Positions 23,910-35,460 of a DNA stretch of 64,000 bases are shown in pieces. Origin of the DNA: Globodera rostochiensis (taxonomy: Eukaryota > Nematoda > Chromadorea > Rhabditida > Heteroderidae). The notes under the pieces are model-generated. The model did not search any database. It was given only the letters and a program-made list of their open reading frames with translations, and was not told the origin of the DNA. Made by a program: the position numbers and the translations under genes. The DNA lies in assembly GCA_018350325.1 (NCBI GenBank), contig JAEVLN010000001.1, forward strand, positions 6,229,254-6,293,253, given 5' to 3'. Numbering within the stretch: position 1 is the stretch's first letter; each line of letters starts with the position of its first letter.

Positions 23910-26900
23910 TACTTCCCCGCCGCCGTCCGGTTGCTCTGCTGAACGCCCTCAGCCGCTTCTGCTGCCTGCCCTCCTCCTCTCCGGTGGTGGTCTTTTGGTG
24001 ACAATAAAATTCGTTTGGCTTTCTCTGCGCCCTCTTTTCTCTTCCCCTCCTCCATCGCCTCCTCCTCCTCTTCCTCCTCGTCGTCGTCACTGAAATTCGA
24101 AAATGGTCAAAACCATTCATTCATTTTTGCCACCAGGGCCGTATCTAAAGCAACTTTTCGGGTGGGGCCAAGCCAAAAAAAATCGATACATAGTGGTGCA
24201 TTTTTCGGTTTTATTGCATTTTTCTTAAGCAATTTTCCAAAAAATAGGGGGGTGCTTTTTGCATTTAAAAATAGTTCGATTTTTCGTTCATTTTTTAACA
24301 TTTTTGTTGAAAAAATGCGTAACGATTGTTAGGAGATTTTCAACCAAAATTTAAAAAATCGGCCTTATTTTTTTGAGTTTTTTGTTAAGAAAATTGGCCT
24401 AAAAATTAATAATTTTGCAAAACAAAAGGGTACCCCCTATGGTTTTTTTACTCAAAAAATTTTTCGGTGGGAGGGGGTCATGGCCCGCTTGGCCCTCCAG
24501 CATACGGCCCTGTTTGCCACCATTCTTTGGCACGCACCTGTCATCGTAGTCCACCAGAGACCGTTTGACTGCCGGCACATCCGCCACACCAAAAGCATTC
24601 TCGGACTCGGCAGAGGTGGAAGAAGGCTAAAAAGACAACACAACAAATGATTTTTTAAAAAATCGTGCGCTATCAAAAATACATTTTGCTCTTCTGTTGC
24701 GTGCCCCGCGCTTGAGACTCCGCCATCCCCGTTGAGCAGCGGGGTGCTGCTGCTGTTGGTGGTGGTGGAAGAGGAGGATAACGGCTCCTTGTTGCTCATC
24801 CGAATCACTATTTTCGATATTCTGGTGACGGTCGTGGCACCACCCGCTGGAGGCGTGATGTTCCCGCCGAAAACACTAGCAATTCCGTCTTCCTCATTTG
24901 CTGAAAATGGTTAATGATTGACTGTGAGTGTTGAACGTCTTGCAAAAGGACCTTTTCGTTTCCTAAGCAGGGAGGGGAAGAGCGGGTCCACGCCCGATTT
25001 GCGGCATTGCGAGGTCGGCTAAACGTAATAATGACGACGGACAAATAAATTGAAATGAAAAAGTGCTTCAGTTTGGCCGACCATTTCGTCGTCGTCATCC
25101 TTGCTGAAGAACAGCTCCTCGTCGTCGTGCTCTCTCTCTTTGCGCCACTGGGCGTTTGGCGGTGTCATGGCCAACATTGTTGTTTGGCCGTTCTCCTTGG
25201 CCCTGTCGCTCTCCTCGCATTTGTTTGCCAAATGGGCCTCCCAAATGTCGTTCATTTTCGCAAAGGTTTGCACATAGTCCACCATGCTGAAGGTGTCCTT
25301 CCAGTGTTTTTGAATTATATACTCAATGAGAGCATAAATTCTCTCCTGAAATAAACATATGTTTTACAACAACAAAAAAGGAAAATCGTCAGCAAAAAAA
25401 ACCGTTTTTATGAACTCAAAAAGTTCAATGAGTGACGAGTTGAGCAAATTGTAACGCTGCCCATTTTCGACAAAGCACTGCACCACCTGGTCCAAAGCAC
25501 CCTTTTCACAAATGTGCCGAATGTACGTGTCGTCCTTCAGCCCGATGATCCGTCTGATCAACCTCAACGCACCTTTGGAAAGCGAAAATGAATAATTGTC
25601 ATTTTTCGGAAACAAAAAAAAAGAGTCAAGTACATAATGCCAGGAAGTGATGTTTGCTCTGCAAATTAACGAGCACAGATTGGATCAAATTCTTTTGGAT
25701 GGTGTAGGTTCGCATGTTGTAACCGTGGTGTTCAACAAAAAAACAAAGCACATCGATGATTTGAGTGGTCCGATTTGCTGCATAATAATTGTCTAAACAA
25801 ACAAACAATTAAATTATTTTGTAATTAATAAAACGCTCAAAAATCCACCGTTAATTAGTCGTCCGTCCTTTGCATTTTCAATGATCGGCGCACAAAGTGT
25901 TTGAATTGCGCGCTTGTAGAACATTTGAAGAAATTCACCTTTTTCTTTCTAAAATTTGAATGCATTCATTCCCCCGCCCCGCCCATCAAAATCCGTCGTT
26001 GCATACCGCCAAAACGCCCTCGGGGTCCAACAGAACGCGAAGAACTTGCGACATTTGGCCTCCCGCAGTGAACTCGGCATCGCGGTCGCTGAGCATGTGC
26101 TTGATGAGTTTGTTGATGAGCAGCGAGTCCTGTTCGTTCGAGAAAACAAAAACCTAAGTAACGAAAATGAGGCGTTTCCCAATTACATTTCTCCCCTCCT
26201 GGCGGGACTGTTTCATAAGAAAGTCGCGGAACAGTTGCGGGTTGAAGTCGACGACAATTGTCAGCAGTTCAACGGTGGCTGTTCGGGTGGTAGGCAATGA
26301 ACTGCTTATGCACGGATCGATCGTGCCGAGAACATTATTGTCAATCAGTGTCTGAACAAATCAATTAAATTTTGATCCTATTGGGGCCAAGCAAGTAGTA
26401 TCCCCCCTAGGGGCATTTGGCTGTTTTTTTCAATTTGACAAATTAATGCCCACATTCTCTCACTCATACCCTGAAGAACTGGTCCTTCCCCTGCGGTCCG
26501 TTCGGCTGCAATGAATGGGCAAACGAACAAAATTCCTTCAAAAAGTTAGTGAGGTCCCTCTGTCGTTCTGGTTCAATCAACGGGTTGCGCAATTCTTCAA
26601 AAAGTTGTTGCAGCAATTCCTTATCGTTCTTAAAGGGGAAGGCGTGATTGTTAAGAGAATTTGCCAAATTAAACATTTTGCACCAAAAGTGAGTTGACAA
26701 TTTCGGCTCGGATGAAGAACAAATGGCTGTTCAGCACGGTGAGAAGATTCTCCTCAAAAATTGAAGGGGCCGGCAAACAGACGTCCTAAACAAGTCGACA
26801 ATATTTAAAGCAAAAAAGCAAAAGAAAATTACCTGAACGTATTGAAGTCGGAAGGTCTGATGAATTTTGGTCCGCAGCTCTTCCGAACTTATGGGCAGCA

Positions 26901-28366
26901 CTTCTCTAAATTTAGAACGTTCCCACAGGAATTCGCGATGTTTTTTGGGTTCAACAAAGGCCGCGTCGAACTCGAGCATTCCCACAATGTTTCTGAAATA
27001 AGAGTGACCATGACAAAAGCCAATCAATAAAACCACAAAAGCCCACTTGAAATGCTTCTCCTCAATTAGCTCATTCAGAATGGAATTGCTGTTCAAGAGG
27101 AACAAATTTTTGGCGATTGAGGCTAACTGATTGAGCATTTTTGTGTTTTCCAAATCTTCACAAAGTTCAAACAGGTCGCAAAGTTTGGTTATGTACCTAA
27201 AATGCCAACAAAACAAAAAAACTCGAATGTTTTAAACGAATTTCTTGCCCATTTTGTTGAATGGCGGTGGCCATTTTCTCCCGTTGACTGTTCGCAAACA
27301 TGTTGTTCGACAGAGCCTGCTCGAAATCGCCTAGATTTTGCAACGTGCACGGCGGTATGCTGACGCTCGAAGTTGAGCACGCATTTGAAACGCCCGAGAT
27401 GCTCAAAATGTACTTTGATGACAACAATATTCTGCAGGCAAACAAATTAGCCAACCTGCTATCACTCGGCTCATTCTCTTCACCCTCAGTTTCCTCCTAA
27501 AAATGATGGCATAAGAAGCAAAAAAGTAAAGCAACTTTCGGACTTCCCTAACCTCCGCGTCCGTCTCCGGGTCTTTGCCCTGTATTCTGCAAATCTTCTC
27601 CCAAAGTTCCGTGCAGCCGGCCTTTTCCTGGAAGCTGAGCGCCAAGTCGCAAGTGTCCGACTCCGACCACACAATCAAAGTGCCTTGTTGTTTTTGGTAC
27701 ACGGTGTCCACTTGTATCTTTGACTCCAACACATTCTTTTCTAAAACGATGGCTTGTCTCATTCACTATTTTAGGACACATTTAATGTAGCTGATCACAA
27801 CCAAATCCTGGTTAAACACTAATTTTTGGGGGGATATAAATGCCAAAAATAAACCTTCAGAGAATGATTTTTAATGTGTCCATCAATCGTACCATTAGTT
27901 TCCAGACGAACAATTATGCACCATGTGTTGTTGTTGTCCAGCGACTGCAAACACGCGACATGGCCCGTGCCGCGGTCATCCCAGGACCGTTGGTCGCAAA
28001 GTACGTAAAGCTTTACGCGATTGTGGGACCCCTACAAAAACGGCACAAATGGGGGGGACTAATTATTCAATTTCATCGTCTTTCTCCGACTACCCGCTCA
28101 AAGTCGACCTTCTCCAAAGTTGTGCTTGGTCGAGCTTCGGGTGGTATCACATTTTCCCCTCTCATCTCCTCATCCTCCTCCTCGTCGTTGCTTGGCACTG
28201 TTGAGTCCGCTCTTCCCACATGTTCGTCTACATCTTCGGTGATCGAATCCGCACTTGCGTTGGCAATGGACTCACGCTTTGCACTGTTCTGTAAAAGCTG
28301 TTGATCCAGCAATAAATTTGTTGAGGAAGTTGTCGTTGTAACTGTAGACTCCGATGCCATTTCCAT
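23910..28366 (-). CDS. smk-1: Serine/threonine-protein phosphatase 4 regulatory subunit 3 (SMEK/SMK-1)
   Basis: Regulatory subunit that directs the PP4 catalytic subunit to substrates; in worms it acts in DAF-16 signalling and the DNA-damage response. Reading leftward from ATG 28366: a Ser/Thr/Glu-rich leader; the EVH1-like N-terminal domain ([20 protein letters not shown] near 28000, then [14 protein letters not shown] and [19 protein letters not shown] at 27560-27690); a long helical-repeat body from 27200 to 25270 ([76 protein letters not shown]); then an acidic, low-complexity tail (SLVDYDD joined to an Asp/Glu run at 24040-24090) ending at TAA 23910-23912. The N-terminal leader is longer than in animal homologues. 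About 15 exons; all core blocks are intact. A MITE occupies the last intron. Confidence 0.92.
24134..24512. mobile_element. hAT-like MITE, family B
   Basis: A 379-bp AT-rich element with perfect 11-bp terminal inverted repeats (CAGGGCCGTAT and ATACGGCCCTG). It is flanked by a perfect 8-bp duplication, TTTGCCAC, at 24126-24133 and 24513-24520. It has no coding capacity and sits in the last intron of the PP4R3 gene. The 8-bp duplication and CAGGG...CCCTG ends point to the hAT superfamily. Confidence 0.92.
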
Positions 28367-28790
28367 AGCAATTTTCGAGATTAAGCTTTATTTCTTAAAG
28401 ATGTACATATTGTAAGTTTGTGTTTAAATCCCTTTTAATTTGTCTTTTCAAGAGGACCCCGGTGTTCGCAAGCCAAAATGGTCAAGAATAAGAGAATGGG
28501 GGCATTATAGAGAACAATGCAAAATCGTAAACCATAAAGTTAAGCGCCCAAGGGCTAATAACCCAAACACAAACAAAGCCGCAAAAGACAAAAAATGATT
28601 TTCAAATTCATACGTTTTTAGCAAGATCTTGAAAAGCTAAATGGCTTTTGCTTCTTTTTTTTTGTTTTGAAATTCGAAGTAATTAAGGGTTGGCGGATTT
28701 TGCGGCACAGCATAAAGCGGCAAAACAAATTCATTTAATTTAGAATTTTCCAAATCTTATTTCAATCGTCAAAAAACAACATTGACAAAA
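28367..28790. promoter_or_regulatory. Divergent promoter region between PP4R3 and CHMP5
   Basis: 424 bp of AT-rich DNA separates the two divergent start codons, so both promoters must lie here. No TATA box in a convincing position was found. Confidence 0.5.
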
Positions 28791-29782
28791 ATGCAACGGT
28801 TTTTCGGATCTTCAAAGCCAAAAGCGCCCGCGCCTAATCTTGGTGATGCTATAACCACCATTGATGCACGAGGCGAATCTGTTGAAAAGAAAGTCGCAAA
28901 ATTGGATGGCGAATTGGTAAAATTGCGCGATCAAATGAAGAAGATGAGAGAGGGACCAGCTAAGAACATGGTCAAGCAGAAGGCACTCAGGTACATTTGG
29001 GAATTTTGTTTGGCAAATGTTTAAAAAATGTGAATTTTAGAATTATGAAGCAGAAAAAGATCTATGAAAATCAGCGTGATCAGCTTTACGCCCAATCATT
29101 CAACATGGAGCAGAGCAATTTTGCTATTCAGGGAATGAAAGACAACCAGGTAGTAGGAGTTGTTGAAAGTGTACACAGAATTTGCATGTTTTTATTCAAT
29201 TATTGTTCAGGTAACCGTCGCTGCCATGAAGGACGGTCTAAAAGCGATGAAGCAAGAATACAAAAAGTTGGACATCGACAAGATTGATACGCTCCAGGAT
29301 GAAATGGAAGACATGCTTGAGATGAATTCCGAAATTCAGGATGCCCTTTCTAGACAATATGATACTCCCGATGTGAGTTTGCTTTCTGCCTTGATCAGTG
29401 GGGAGGTCATAGGGGAACTTAAAAATTTGGGAGGGTATAGGGACATCTAAAAATGTGTTTTGATGTATCTGATCAATTCTTTTTAAATTTCTGATTCCGT
29501 GACTAAAGCACAACAAAAATTTAAATTTTATTTTTTAAGATTGATGAAGCCGAGCTGGAGGCAGAACTTGAGGCATTGGGCGATGATTTGCAATTTGATG
29601 CGGACACCAGCTATCTTGACGAAGCAATCAGTGCCCCGAACGTGCCAACCCGTGACCCGGCCAGCGCCTCTGTTGGTTTTTTGTTTTTATTAATACGTTT
29701 AATTCCCTCATTTTTGCAGACTGTCACCGACCAAGGGGTTGCTGTTGATGAGTTTGGACTTCCGAAAATTCCTGCGCAGTGA
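28791..29782 (+). CDS. chmp5: Charged multivesicular body protein 5 (CHMP5/Vps60)
   Basis: ESCRT-III accessory protein that binds LIP5/Vta1 and regulates Vps4 during multivesicular body sorting. Five exons, 28791-28990, 29041-29149, 29211-29372, 29540-29671 and 29720-29782, sum to 222 codons including the stop, matching the usual length of about 220 residues. Features: start [17 protein letters not shown]; the basic coiled-coil helix [33 protein letters not shown]; the acidic C-terminal half with [18 protein letters not shown] and [17 protein letters not shown]; final residues [11 protein letters not shown]. The start is the ATG at 28791. Intron 4 has a weak donor (TCT/GTTGGT), but the joined frame fits the family. 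Confidence 0.95.
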
Positions 29783-30188
29783 TTTCATAAATTTTTTTTC
29801 ATCCATATATATCGCGGACATGCACATAAGAATTTTGGAAGATTTTCTGTCCGGAATGTCCTCTGAAAGGCCGTACCCCTAACACGTTCTTGAGAACCGG
29901 GCAAAAAGCTGAATATTGTGGAATGTCCGGAATGTACCCCCCCCCCCCTTTTCTCCCCAAAAAACCATGGACCCATGGGTACGGTCTTGTCTCTGACTAC
30001 TCCTAACTTTGGAATTTCTTTTATCTCAGTTCTGAATAAATGTCAATAACAATAGTATCAGTTTATCACATGCGTTTATTGTACTTTTATACAACCTTAA
30101 TTAGTTGTTGGGCTAACAAAACGTTTTTTTAATATAAAAACAGTAATTCGTATTTGCTTAACATTTATTTTGTTTATTGAACTGTCTA
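29783..30188. other. Intergenic with a possible small inverted-repeat element
   Basis: GGCCGTACCC near 29868 and GGGTACGGTC near 29977 form a short inverted pair around about 120 bp with a C-run. They resemble MITE ends, but no target duplication is visible. The rest is AT-rich 3' and 5' flank. Confidence 0.35.
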
Positions 30189-33100
30189 ATGATCCCTAAA
30201 ATCGGATTGTGCCATGAAAATTTTGGCATCACAGAAGCCCTTGCCGTCCATATTCTACGTTCGATTGATTGTTTTGCCGAATGTCGCTTTGAGTTGTAAG
30301 TTTATCGGTGTGGTGTTCATTTTATTTGAAATTCAATGTTTTTAGGCTTTCTAATTCTTGTGATGATGCCTCATGCCAGGCCACAGTCGGACTTGGACGT
30401 GCTGACATGGAAAGGAATTGTTTTTCGAATGAGTGGTAAATATTTTTCAACAAAAAAATATTAATACTACATATAAAAACAATAAATAACGAATTAACCA
30501 GATGTAAAGCTCAAGAAGAGTTTAGATTAGTTGAAGAATTAAAAAGAGAAAGCGTTGCCTATTTAAGCCTCCCCCCCCCTCACTAAAAAAAGAATCACGG
30601 ACTTAATTCTTAACAAAAATGACATTTCTGTAGAACAACTTCGAAGTCGCCATCTTCGGGTTTTCCTTAAGACTTGGGAAGCAGAAAAAAAAAGAAATTC
30701 TTACAAAATAAAACAAGACAAAAAAATATTTTATTTTACAGCGACAGCGAATATACTCTCGAAAATTTGATGGGCATTGACGGCTATGTTCTCACATTGT
30801 CCTGCGCCGGGCAAGTTTATGCAAAATTCGGGCAGCCGTTACTGCACCAGAAGTTCAACGACCGCTATTGGCTAACAGTTTCGGCCAAACGAAATGTTGC
30901 GCGTGATTTCCGCAAGCTTTACGAATACATAATTGAAGTTGTGGACTCGTGGTATTGGGGCGTTCCATTGCAGTATCCAATGACGGAAAAGTAAGGCGTC
31001 CGTGTTTTTTTTTCTGGCGAAAAAACGACAAAACTTTCATTACAGAACGCAGTTGTTGGAGTTCTTGGAGGATCTACAGAGTAAAATGGATTCGGAATGG
31101 GCCGACAAACGTGACACCGATTTTAAAATGTTTGTTGAACAATGCGTAGCTGAAGTTGGTAGAAAATTTGATCAGATTTGTGCTTGGTACATGGAGTGTT
31201 ATTTACCCGCTTTTAATCTTGTCGTTGACACACTGAAAAAGGTACATTTTGTTTTTGCTATTGTTTTGAATTTTTTTTTTTTGTTTCAGACCGATGACTT
31301 TGGTGTTCTTCTACTTGACTACAATTTTGCAAAAGTGACACTTGACGATCTGCTTATACGGGCTGGGAACAACTTGCGGTTGCCCCGTTTAATCATTCGC
31401 CCCTCCTTCAAAAAGTTTCGTCTCGAATGCGTCCGAATGGTCAAACCGATGTGAGTCGACCCAACATTTTTATGTCGTTCACCCCAACTACGTTCTGTTC
31501 TCAGTCTGTACTTCCCGCGCGAATGGATCGGACGCAGTGATCACGTGATGGAAACATTGGACATTCAGCATATTGACTACATCAGCAGCGATCGGACATA
31601 CGCCATCGCTCAAACATTGGAGGCAGCCCACAAATTGGCCTATCGGCTGTTGGCCTACGCGTTCGTTTTTATTCATAAGCCGACCCCCCCCCCTTGGCCA
31701 TCTATGGACAAAACGATTTCTTTGAACAAAAAAAATCAGTCCTTTCTAGGGAAGAGTCCAGCAACATTGTGACATCACAAGAATGCTCGTTGACCATCGG
31801 CAGGAATGTAGAAGGCAAACAAATGACTCAGACTCTGCGTTCATTGCCTGGAACTCGAAGCAGTTCGGTCTCGCGCATGGATGGTGAACAGTCCGACGAG
31901 GCGAAGGATCAGCAAAGGAAGAAACATTTGGAAGAGGCCGCGTTGGAATTGAAGATATTGGCAGGCATAGGGACAAATTGTGAAGACGACGACAGCGCAA
32001 CACCGGAGTCGGAGTCAGCACCGATAATGTGCAACGGGGAGACCATCGTCGAATCCAATTCTAGTGAGGAAAAAGAGAACACCTGTCCGCTGTTGTTGTT
32101 GGACTTTGACACGAACACTGTTCCAGCAGCAGAAGGACGACCATCTGGTGATGAACGGCAGGAGGAGGAGGAACTAGGTCAACAACAACAACAAATCAAC
32201 GTCCTGGCAACCCAGTGCCAGAATGGATGCACGCTCAGAGAGGAGAAACAGGAGGTAATTTGTGTGTTTGTGACTGTGCAGCGAGTGTTTGTATCAACCG
32301 GCCCTATTGTTTTACGCTTTTACAATTTTTGATCAATTTTCTTAACAAATTGCCATCAAAAATCAAAAAAAAATTTCCGGCCGGGCCGCTCCTGGCGCTC
32401 AGATGGACCAATTCCCCCCTCCGAAATTTTTTTCTAGCTACGTCCCTGGACCGTCTCTCTCATTTTGTGGATTAGTAGATCTCTCTGTACACGATTATAT
32501 TTTTCTGCCAACAAAAAGAGAGAGAGAGAGAGATGGGGGAGAGAAAGTTGATTTTTTTTTTTTGTTGTTTCTTAGAAGCAATGTTTTTTATGCGGCGATG
32601 TAATCCGGCCGGTCCTGCCATCTATCTCCTTAAGGGCCAAATATTAAGAATAAACGCTCGCTCACTTCCCCTTCCCCCCCCCACCCCAACAATCGATTGA
32701 TTCCCCATTTAAGTGTTTCATATACATTACATACACAATTTTTGTTCAATGGAGAACAACTCCTCGAGTGTTTTTTGTCCAATTGGACGGAGTCCGGTCG
32801 GTACAAATTGCTGCAACATTTTCTAATCCCAGAATGGGTGAATTTTCAAATAAAAATAAAACAATTTTTTGTTTGTTTTGTTCAATAAACATATTGTGTG
32901 TGTGTCTCTGGTACACATATACTTTTCAAGATGTTCTTTTTCTGTTCATATGGCAGTATAATCTGGAATATGTAGCTAAACTCTCTCAACACTGGTGGGC
33001 GTAAAAATAAAATTCCATTAGTTGAAACTCCTTCAATGTGGCTGCCATTATTCAATTAGAGGAATTGATTTGTTCCGTGACATTCGGCGATTATTTGAAA

Positions 33101-34177
33101 TTTTTCCATAGGTTTCATCTTCAAGAAGCAGCTGCACCAGTTCTGTGAACAGTTTGTCAACCGGAATTCGTCAACAAATGGAAACCGTACAACGTCCACA
33201 AAACGAACACACTCTTCCACCGCCGATGTCGTCAAATGGCGGTTGTCACGATGAATCTGACGTGAACAGCATTGTGCAAAAGGTGTTCAATGCGAAACAA
33301 GTGGTTTTGGAAGTGCCGGACAATTGTTTCACGCTCTCTCATGTGCTCGGAGCTTCCTTTATCGGTTTTGCACTTGGGACTGGTGAACAACACTTGCAAA
33401 TTCGAGGGTAAAAACAAAACAAAAATTTCTATTTTGTAAATTTTGGGATAAATTTTTAACTCACCCCAATTTACTTTTAAGTTTGGATGCACAACAACCG
33501 GCTGTCGACTGTTCAATCAGACTTGGGCCGGGCATTTACGACTACGATGATGCTGATCGGACGTTCACCAGGTCATTCCAAGCATTTTTAGCTATTATAT
33601 ATCGTTGAACCTCTTGCCTTCAGTTCGCATTTGGTGTCGCTGTTTTCTTTGGACTTAAGCTCGGACACCATGGACAAGCGGCTGTCCATCGCGGGCCTGT
33701 GCTATGCTTTCCACGCCAAAAGGGCAATTGCCAAAATTGCGGCCAAGGGATCGCCTGACCGTCTTGCCACACTGTTGAGCCGTGCGAACGATGCCGGCAG
33801 ACGGAAGTTGACCACAGTTTTTCGACGAGTGTATCACCGTTTGGTGCGACCCATCGACGAATGGGTGGTCTCCGGCAACACACACAATCAGCAGCATCCG
33901 CTGTGCGTCGTTTTGTTAATAATATAAATAAATTTGATTTTTGTCTTTGTGTTTGTGCAGGACAACTCGTGAGGCTGACCTCCTTCAAAAAGCTCTGGCG
34001 GCACTCATCAATGTTGCGCACGTTGACAACAACAATGTGCCCGATCAGCAGAGTGCCAATGAACAACGCAAGGCGCCGTCTTTGTCGGAGGAGGAACGTC
34101 TGATCGCTTTTCGTACGGCGCTGCACCTGTGCATGCAATACGTCAATGACATTGTGTGCAATTTGTTGGACGAGTGA
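30189..34177 (+). CDS. Large multi-exon protein, unrecognised
   Basis: I do not recognise the family. The likely start at 30189 opens MIPKIGLCHENFGITEALAV; the second and third exons could not be joined with certainty. Strong coding exons follow: 30742-30990 (YTLENLMGIDGYVLTLSCAG and KLYEYIIEVVDSWYWGVPLQ), 31047-31240, 31291-31450, 31505-31690, a Ser/Glu/Gln-rich exon to about 32253, then after an 850-bp intron 33113-33408, 33483-33573, 33625-33900 and 33961-34177. The last exon ends LCMQYVNDIVCNLLDE and TGA 34175-34177. The ends are helical and conserved-looking, and the middle is disordered and acidic. There is no signal peptide or membrane segment in the clear parts, so it is probably cytosolic. 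Coding quality is good, but the 5' structure is uncertain. Confidence 0.7.
32330..32460 (-). mobile_element. Probable MITE remnant related to families B/C
   Basis: The reverse strand begins CCAGGGACGTAGCTAG. An A-rich interior follows, with GATTTTTGATGGCAATTTG. The same AACAAATTG(C/T)CATCAAAAAT motif occurs inside the element at 41820-41957. No clean target duplication was found. It lies in the long intron of the unrecognised gene. Confidence 0.5.
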
Positions 34178-34487
34178 ATTGAATTTGATGCAAATTTATC
34201 ATTTGTCGAAAATTGGTTATACCCCCGATCTCTCTTGTTCTTTTTGTTTTGCCGTTAATGCGTCCATTACAGAATTTGTTCACTCCTATTGTTGTTCAAT
34301 CTCAGGATATGAAAATTTGAAAACAAAGAATTGCATTCATCCCATCAGACCATTTGTTAATATTGTTTTAATTGAAAGCACTCAAATTAATTTTGTCTTC
34401 CTTTAATGGCAAGTTCAATTGATGCCATTCCATACCTTTGCTGATGTTTGATCAATATTTTTAATCGAACCTTTTGCTTTACGGCAC

Positions 34488-35055
34488 ATGGAGATCAACG
34501 AACGTTCCTCCGGCAGCAGCGAATGCCCTCTCTCCCCGACAAATTCGGCAACGACCGCCGTCGTCTCGGATGAGGTGAAGCAGCGGGCGCAATTGGCCTC
34601 AGACCGGCTCTACGCGTATATGCAGGGACAGATTCAGGGCACAATCGACGACTACAAGCTGTTGGAGGGGATGAACACGGCCACGTCCCAACGATATGCA
34701 GGCAAACACACTGGAATGTTTTGATTTTAGCAATTCAGACTTTTTGGTTTGGGCACTAAGTAATTAAAATATTCGTCATAAAATGGTAATGTTAAGACAT
34801 GGAACAAGTGACATGCACCATTTCTGATCGACTTGCCCAACTTCAGCGAAAATATGAGGAGTTGCGCCCATTTCTTGAGCAAATTGACGAAATTGGTAAG
34901 TGAATTTGGATCCGTAGTAGGAGCTTTTTGCGTACGATTTGTTTTCAGACGAGGCAAGCCGTCGGATGGAAGCCGCAGTGAGCACTTTGGAGACGTATGT
35001 AAGCGCGTTGGAAGCAAAATTGAAGAATTTCCATCAGCAAAATCCCTCCCGTTGA
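34488..35055 (+). CDS. blos-2: Biogenesis of lysosome-related organelles complex 1 subunit 2 (BLOS2)
   Basis: Small coiled-coil subunit of BLOC-1 and BORC, which act in endosome and lysosome positioning and gut-granule formation. Exons 34488-34701, 34797-34895 and 34949-35055 total 420 nt (139 residues), close to the usual 140 or so. After a Ser/Thr-rich head come the family blocks GTIDDYKLLEGMN, YADMEQ, LAQLQRKYEELRPFLEQID, ASRRMEAAVSTLETYVSALE and a basic end. The first intron has a GC donor (GCAG/GCAAAC) and a TTAAG acceptor, and the joined frame YAD-MEQ fits the family. It lies 310 bp from the unrecognised gene upstream. Confidence 0.9.
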
Positions 35056-35460
35056 ACAAAGAAAGATTCACAGCTTTTTGTGTTTACATTTTTCGTCAAT
35101 TAAATTAATGAGTAATTTGCTTCAGTAAAGTTTCTGTCGGATTGCATTCATCTACAAGAATTTCTGTTCTAATTTGTTCCCATCAAATTCGTTTAATTCT
35201 CACCATGATGATTCACTTTCTTTGGGTGTCTGCCGTACGTATTGGTGAGTGAGTATTGCTGAACAAGCCAAAGTGAAGAGGAATCGATGCTTTTTCATTC
35301 ATTCGCCGCGACTATCGATTTTCCGCTTGGTTTGCTGCCTCCCCATCAAAAACGACAATTGCCTTTGGCCAATTCCCTCCGGCTCAAGCTCAGCAGCGTC
35401 TGCTGAACAGAGCCCCGCCAAAAGATTCTCCCCAGCACTATTTGATTGAGCACAGCGAAA
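35056..35460. other. Intergenic between BLOS2 and RSU1
   Basis: 405 bp. The first part is AT-rich. The part just before 35461 (35290-35450) is GC-richer and is the probable RSU1 5' region. No gene is seen. Confidence 0.5.
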
